DNA from: Polyangiaceae bacterium
GTDB taxonomy: Bacteria; Myxococcota_A; Polyangia; Polyangiales; Polyangiaceae
DNA length: 47,955 nt
Direction: 5' to 3'
NCBI GenBank assembly: GCA_016933275.1
Contig: JAFGBI010000435.1
Span: 1-47,955 of the forward strand
Positions 42,408 to 47,955 of this stretch are shown here, in pieces. The notes below the pieces were generated by a model, which searched no databases, was not told where the DNA came from, and worked only from the letters and a program-made list of their open reading frames with translations. The stretch's first letter is position 1; each line of letters begins with the position of its first letter. The position numbers and the translations under genes were made by a program.

Positions 42408-43124
42408 ATGGCACAAGCGTCGCGCTCGACCATCTCGGCGACCTCCCTGCTCCTCGCGGCCCTGGGTAGCGCGGCCGCCGCTTGCTCCGATGGGGACCCC
42501 AGCCTCGTGCGGCGAAGTGGCGACGAGCGCTCCGAGGGAGGAGCCGCGGGTGCGTCGGGAGCCATGGCGGCGGCCTGGGTGCCTCGCGGAGCGGGTGGGG
42601 CCGCCGGCCTCGGCGCGCTGCCGTCCACCCTCGGGGGGACATTGGCCGAGGGGGGCGGAGCAGGCGGTCCCGGCGGCGCGAGTGGGGCCGGCGGTGCCGA
42701 GGGCTGCGCGTGCACCAGGGCCACCGTCCACCTATCGCTCGAGTGCGCCTGCGAGTTCGGGTTCTGCACCACCTGGGAGCACGATCGCGACGTGCTCCAG
42801 CGCTTCTACTTCGATCGCCCCTACTTCGTTCGTCAGGGCCACTGTGCCGAGGGTCTGCGCACACTCGACTACGGCAACGCAGCGGAGAACCGGCTTCATG
42901 TGATCTACGACGCAGCGGGGAACCTCCTTTATTATTACTACGGGTACTACGATCGGTCGTTCTACGCCCTCTCTCCCGAAGCCGCCGTGCGCGGCTGTGG
43001 CAGCGACCACGGTGAGATCGGGACCGAGGTGCCGGTGCGGGACTGCGACTACTGCCTGCTCCGCGTCGAGGACGCCGACGGATTCTACCCCGAGAGCGAG
43101 GCGCCGCTCTGTCCGACGGAGTGA
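42408..43124 (+). CDS. Gly-rich tethered lipoprotein with Tyr-rich C-terminal domain
   Basis: This 238-residue lipoprotein starts at an ATG (42408, MAQASRST). The lipobox AAAAC gives Cys26. A Gly/Ala-rich tether (about 40-105) contains GGAAG, GGAGG and GGASGAGG pieces. The last 130 residues form a small folded domain with eight Cys residues (CACTRATVHLSLECACEFGFC at its start, CGSDHG, DCDYC) and a striking aromatic stretch LLYYYYGYYDRSFYAL. I do not recognise the family. The tether style resembles that of the surface lipoproteins in this window. The ribosome-binding site is weak, so the start is chosen by the signal peptide. Confidence 0.75.
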   Translation: MAQASRSTISATSLLLAALGSAAAACSDGDPSLVRRSGDERSEGGAAGASGAMAAAWVPRGAGGAAGLGALPSTLGGTLAEGGGAGGPGGASGAGGAEGCACTRATVHLSLECACEFGFCTTWEHDRDVLQRFYFDRPYFVRQGHCAEGLRTLDYGNAAENRLHVIYDAAGNLLYYYYGYYDRSFYALSPEAAVRGCGSDHGEIGTEVPVRDCDYCLLRVEDADGFYPESEAPLCPTE

Positions 43125-43195
43125 GCCCGCGACAGGTCCATTGCCTCGACTCGATCTCGGTGCATCGCTACCGAATCGATCCCGAGGAGACCACG

Positions 43196-43606
<411 letters not shown>

Positions 43607-46600
43607 CGCCGTCGTCGCACTCCTCGTTCTCGGGGTCCACGACGCCGTCGCCACAATGGGGGCCTTGCCTGCAGTTCGGGCCACATTCCCCGTAGCCGCC
43701 GTCGTTGACCCCGTCGTCACATTCCTCGCCGAGCTCTCGGTCGGGGATCGCGTCGCCGCAGATCCCCTCCGGCCCGCAGTTGGGACTGCAGCCGTCACCG
43801 GGGTCGAGGTTGCCGTCGTCGCAGGTCTCACCCCACTCCGTGGCCGTGATGCCATCGCCGCAACGGGGACCGAGCAGACAACCGGGGGCGCAGGTGTTGT
43901 AGGCCCCGTTGTTGAGGCCGTCATCACATTGCTCGCCGTGCTCCGCTTGGGTGTGGCCGTCGCCGCAGAAGGGGGCGCGGGAGCAGTCCGGGTTGCAGCC
44001 GCCGTAGGCGCCGTCGTTCACCCCGTCATCGCATCTCTCGCCGAACTCACCCTGGACGATCCCGTCACCGCAGTACGGGACGGCGCGGCAGCCCGGCGCG
44101 CAGGCGCTCCCATCGACCTCTTCATACGCGCTCATGTTCTGCCCGTTGTCGCAGGCTTCCTGCTCTTGGACGATGCCGTCGCCGCAATACGCGCCGCGGG
44201 TGCAGTCGGGGTTGCAGTTGTTGTAGCCGCCGAGGTTGGCTCCATCGTCGCACTGCTCGCCGGGCGACACCACCCCATCGCCGCAGATCGGCCCGCACTC
44301 GCTCGCCGCTACGTTGAAGCCGCTCAGCGTCAGCTTGTAGCTTGACCCCTCCGTCTGCCGTTCGGCCTGGAAGACCACGATCTCGTACACGGCTCCGTCG
44401 GTGAGCCCGAGCCGCTGGGCGGCCTGGCGCACGTTCACCGAGCCGTCGACCGGGATGTGGATGCCGCCGAGGTCTACGGCGAGCTTCCTGTTGATGAACA
44501 CCCAGACGTCGTCGTCGCCCGTGAACTCGAGCAATTGGTCCGCGCTCGCGTCGTACTTGAACCAGAAGCGAACCTCGCTGGTGAAATGGAAATTGTGGTC
44601 CGGGCCACCCGGCTCCTCCTCCCAGTTGCCGCCGTAGCTGGGTGGCAGCAATGCCGAGGTGCGCTCTCCGGCAGGACTGAACGTGACGTCATCGATCGGG
44701 AAGAAGAAGGGATCGCCGTCGTACTCGGCCTCGAGGTAGATGGCGTGATAGGTGCCGTCGATCACCACGCACTCGGTGTAGCCCGCGCACTTCCCGCCGG
44801 GGGAGCAGTCCGTCTCTTGCGGATCCTCGCACTCCGGGGTGGACTCGTCCGCGTCGTATGGGCAGAACGTGCAGGGGAGCACGTTCCCCTCGGCGTCGTG
44901 GTCCGGCTGGCTCACGCTGCCACACCAGCAGGCATCGGGCCGCGAGTAGTCCTGGTACCGCTCACCGTTGTCGCCGTAGCGGTTCACGTAACCACCGTTG
45001 CCGTTGTCGTAGAGCGTCATCGTGGTCACGGTCGTGAAGTTCGTGCCGGAGACGTCGCGGTACCACTCGGCGAGACTCGTCGCGTTCGTGACATGGTTGC
45101 AGCTGTGGTTGTTCTCGGTCCCGCTGCCCAACGTCGGCTTGCCGTCCGTGTCGAGGGTGTCGCCGACCATGCGGGGGCTCACCTCTTCGCAGCCCGTGGC
45201 GCCCGGTTCGAAGTCCGGATGCGACTCCTTGAAGTCCCGGTACACGACCGGCACCTCGATTGTCTCGCCGAGCGGAGCTTGGTGGCACTCGTATCCCGGT
45301 TCGACCTGGCACGATGATGAGCAGCCGTCACCGTTTACATTGTTGCCGTCGTCGCACTGCTCCCCCGTGAGCAGGAGGCCGTCTCCGCATGTGCTCGTGC
45401 AGCCGTTGCTGTCGCACCTTGGTTCCACATCGCAGAAGGGCGTGCAGCCGTCACCCATGTTCGCGTTACCGTCGTCGCAGGACTCGGTCCCCTCGGCGAG
45501 ACCATCTCCGCAATCCGTCGCGTGGCACGCATAGTCGGGTGCTGTTCCGGAACAGGCGAAGCCGTCCTCCCACCGGCAGATGCTGGTACAACCGTCGCCA
45601 TCGTCTCGGTTCCCGTCGTCGCAGATCTCCATTCCCGGCAGGAGGATGCCGTCGCCGCACAGGGCGATGCAGGGCGCGTCCGGGAACGGGCACTCATAGC
45701 CGGTTTCGACCTGACAGAGCTCGCTGCAACCGTCACCCGGGTCGCCATCACCGTCGTCGCAGCTCTCCCCGCCCGTGACTCGTCCGTCGCCGCAGAGGTT
45801 CAGGTTCTCACAGGGCGCCCCGGGGATCGCGCAGGCCCAGCCGTCCACGATGTAGGTGCAGTCTGCCGAGCAGCCGTCTTCGTCGTTGGTGTTCCCATCA
45901 TCGCACGCCTCGCCAAGCCCTGGCGTGACCACTCCGTCGCCGCACATCGGTGACGCCTCGCAGGGTTGCCCGGGGATCGGGCAGATCCACCCCGGCTCCA
46001 GGTTGCAGTCGGCGTCGCAACCATCGCCCGAGTTCGCGTTCCCGTCCTCGCACGTCTCATCCCCGGCAACCCGCCCGTCGCCGCAGAACACGATCCGCTC
46101 GCAGGGCTGTCCGGGGGTGATGCAGACGAAGTTCCGGCTCTGCTCCGTGCAATCCGCGCTGCAGCCATCGTCGCCCAACGCATTCCCGTCGTCGCAGACC
46201 TCGCCCAGCTCGATTTCTCCGTTGCCGCACTCGAAATCGAAGACGCAGGGCTGTCCCGGCGTTGGGCAGGTGTAGTTCGGCTCCACCTTGCAGATCCCAG
46301 TGCACCCATCGCCGGGGAGCGTGTTGCCGTCGTCGCACTGCTCCATCTCCGGGAGGTTCTCTGGCTGGTTGAGCTCGCTGTCGCCGCAGGACGGTCCGGG
46401 GTCGACCCACACGCAGAGGTCCGGATCCGGGCTCGAGCCGGCGCAGGGGTCGCCGCCTTGGCCGTCGTTTCCGCCCGTGCTTTGGAGGATCGTTCCCCCG
46501 GTGTTCTCCAGCGTCAGGCCGGTCGCGTTGCCGCCCGCCCCGGTCCCATTGCCCCCTGATTCGTTGAGCACCGGGGGGGGCGCTGCCTCCCCTCCGCAGG

Positions 46601-46679
46601 CGGAGTAGGTGATCGTGGCCATGGCGATCAGGAGGGCAGGAACTGAGTAGGGGGATGTGCGCACGGCGTACCTCCTCGC

Positions 46680-47015
46680 GCAGCAATCAGGTCGATTGCT
46701 GCATCAAATCAACAACCTAGGGACCCGCGCCCGCCGGGCCCCGCGCAGCGCAGCCGGGTGGGTGAGAACGTGGAGTACCGACCCGGCAGCAGACCTCGCC
46801 AACGGCGGCGCTGGAAACGCACCCCACGTCGCCACCCAGATCGCAACGCGGTGTGGGGCTCGGGTGACGCGGGTTCCCAGCCTTGCACAGGGACCCAAGT
46901 CGAGTGCGCCGGACATCGGGCCCCGCTCGGCGGAGCCGATTGGGCAAACCTGAGGCCGAATGGGGGTGCGCCTCCACTGCTGCCGTTGCTGTCGGCAATC
47001 TGATCGGTGCTCTCG
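46680..47015 (+). mobile_element. Enlarged composite copy C of the 160-bp element
   Basis: The left end GCAGCAATCAGGTCGATTGC and the right end TTGCTGTCGGCAATCTGATC match the 160-bp element, but the copy is 336 bp long. One insert of about 60 bp follows AACAACCT, and another of about 130 bp replaces the loop and part of the palindrome arm after GGCGCTGGAAACGC. The inserted pieces resemble GC-rich sequence at 34081-34230 (GGGACCCGCG, GGGCCCCGC). The promoter of the fibro-slime gene must lie in or beyond it. Confidence 0.75.
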
Positions 47016-47501
47016 GAGCATTCTACGATGAACTTACTCCTTATGTCTCTCGTTCGCACGACGATAAGGCAGGATACTGTCGCGTCGAGCGAGGACCCAC
47101 CAACAGGGCCCCGATCCCTGCCCAGGCTTGAGGCTCCTCGACCGCCATTCGAGGCGGATGGGGGACGCCGCCGCGGTCCTCGCGGAGGAACCAAGTCGAT
47201 TCCGGATCCAGACCGTCGCCGAACCCCCACTGCGCCCATTCGGCACTGAAGGACAGGTCCGGTGTCGCCGGCGAGCGGAAGCCGTGTGGGTGAGGGTGTG
47301 GCGTACAATCTTGGGTCATGTCTCTCCGGATGCTGGCAGGTGGGGTTTTTGCCCCTGCGCGCAGCCGCGGCGCCACCGCCGCGTGGCGACGCGCCGTTGG
47401 GAGCGGGGCTCACGCAGTCGGGCGGACGGGATGCGCCAGCCCCTTCCCGCCTCGCCGCTTGATGAGCGGAGGGGGCGTTCGGCGTCGGTTGACGGCAACT
47501 C

Positions 47502-47661
47502 CTAGAGCAGCAATCAGGTTGATTGCTGCGTCAAATCAACGACTTGGAGCACCGAATCGGCAGCAGACCTCTCCAGAGGCAGCGCTGGAAACGCGTTCTC
47601 GCCTCGTGCAGACGCGTTTCCAGCGCTGCCGTTGCTGTCGGCAACCTGATCGGTGCTCCAG
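47502..47661 (+). mobile_element. 160-bp MITE-like element, copy D
   Basis: Ends are CTAGAGCA (47502-47509) and TGCTCCAG (47654-47661), with one mismatch. The palindrome arms at 47578-47596 and 47612-47630 are perfect 19-mers, identical to those in copy A, with a 15-nt loop. The length equals that of copies A and B. Confidence 0.85.
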
Positions 47662-47861
47662 GATCCGCGCGTGGGGCGCGAACTCCGGAATCAGGTAGAC
47701 TAGGGTTCCGGCGCCGCCAGGGGGCGCCATTCCCGGGCTCTGGTACCTCGCTGGTTCGAACGGCACCTCCGCCGACGCTGCGCCAGCCCCCGATCCTGGC
47801 GGCGTTTCAGCAGTCCGGTGGTCCGTGCACGCGGCCGGACCGTGGTCGATGCCGTCCCAGC

Positions 47862-47955
47862 CTATCCTGCCAGGTCTGGCTGGTAGTTGAGAGTCACCCA
47901 GCTGTTGGCGGGGGCCGTGAAGCTCAGCGTCGTACCATCGATACCGACGCTCATC
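47862..47955 (-). CDS. C-terminal end of a gene (5' end outside window)
   Basis: The minus-strand frame is open from the right window edge and stops with TAG (47862-47864). The visible 30 residues read MSVGIDGTTLSFTAPANSW and then VTLNYQPDLAG. Alternating hydrophobic and polar residues suggest the last strands of a beta-sandwich domain, possibly a secreted or carbohydrate-binding protein. No family can be assigned from so short a piece. The 200 bp after the stop hold no clear terminator. Confidence 0.55.
   Translation of the reverse strand, partial: MSVGIDGTTLSFTAPANSWVTLNYQPDLAG

Larger units (their letters stand above)
46665..47861. other. Long intergenic region with two repeat elements
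   Basis: This 1197-bp region contains an enlarged copy of the 160-bp element (46680-47015) right upstream of the fibro-slime gene and a standard copy (47502-47661). A piece GTGTGGGTGAGGGTGTGG near 47284 resembles stretches at 34197 and inside the composite copy at 46748. Frames here have Arg-rich, shadow-like composition and no start signals, so no gene is called. Confidence 0.6.

Noticed and set aside
46709..47413. Minus-strand frame of 234 codons in the repeat region
   Set aside because: It passes through the composite repeat element, is Arg/Gly/Pro-rich, and lacks a ribosome-binding site and motifs.
47735..47770. tRNA-like T-loop (GGTTCGAAC)
   Set aside because: The flanking bases do not form the T stem, acceptor stem or other arms of a tRNA.

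Overview
This is a GC-rich bacterial chromosome segment, most likely from a myxobacterium (phylum Myxococcota, probably the Sorangium/Polyangium side). I infer this from protein style only: many lipoproteins with Gly/Thr-rich tethers, the 'CG..C-D-NCGAC' Cys-rich repeats, DUF4215 repeats, fibro-slime, CotH and choice-of-anchor A domains, and dense regulatory genes. No rRNA, tRNA, CRISPR array or transposase gene was found.

Layout. Positions 1-3351 hold the 3' end of a repeat-containing gene, an orphan rho-independent terminator and a long Pro/Ala/Ser-rich membrane protein. Positions 3509-10643 hold a penicillin-binding protein 1C gene (pbpC) followed one base later by a bacterial alpha-2-macroglobulin with an intact thioester motif. 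Then come a minus-strand membrane protein, an RluA/TruC-type pseudouridine synthase (11694-12419), and a signalling cluster (12858-17226): a sigma-54 activator with a degenerate receiver, a second degenerate receiver protein, and a complete GAF-PAS-HisKA-HATPase-REC hybrid kinase.

Positions 17528-29689 are dominated by exported lipoproteins: a Cys-repeat protein ending in a CBM3-like cellulose-binding domain, a vWA protein, a choice-of-anchor A protein, a small Cys-rich lipoprotein, an NAD(P)-binding-like protein, an orphan ABC-type substrate-binding lipoprotein, and a Cys-repeat lipoprotein carrying a GH12 (endoglucanase-fold) domain whose usual nucleophile position appears to be Phe. Positions 29884-33702 carry a PfkB kinase and a cytoplasmic GH3 (NagZ-like) pair, plus a small flavodoxin-like protein. 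Positions 34524-47955 carry further lipoproteins, a DoxX membrane protein, a CotH-kinase-like lipoprotein, a DUF2007-type protein and a 1073-residue lipoprotein with eight DUF4215 repeats, a fibro-slime domain and eight more DUF4215 repeats.

The intergenic DNA contains a repeat family of its own: three copies of a 160-bp element with CTAGAGCA terminal inverted repeats and a 19-bp-arm internal palindrome (22911-23070, 38959-39118, 47502-47661), one enlarged composite copy (46680-47015) and one terminal relic (34301-34344). It looks like a non-autonomous MITE-type element. My main functional hypothesis is that much of the window encodes a lipoprotein-anchored, Cys-repeat-stalked surface apparatus for contact with cellulose or other polysaccharide. 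That is inference from domains and not shown.
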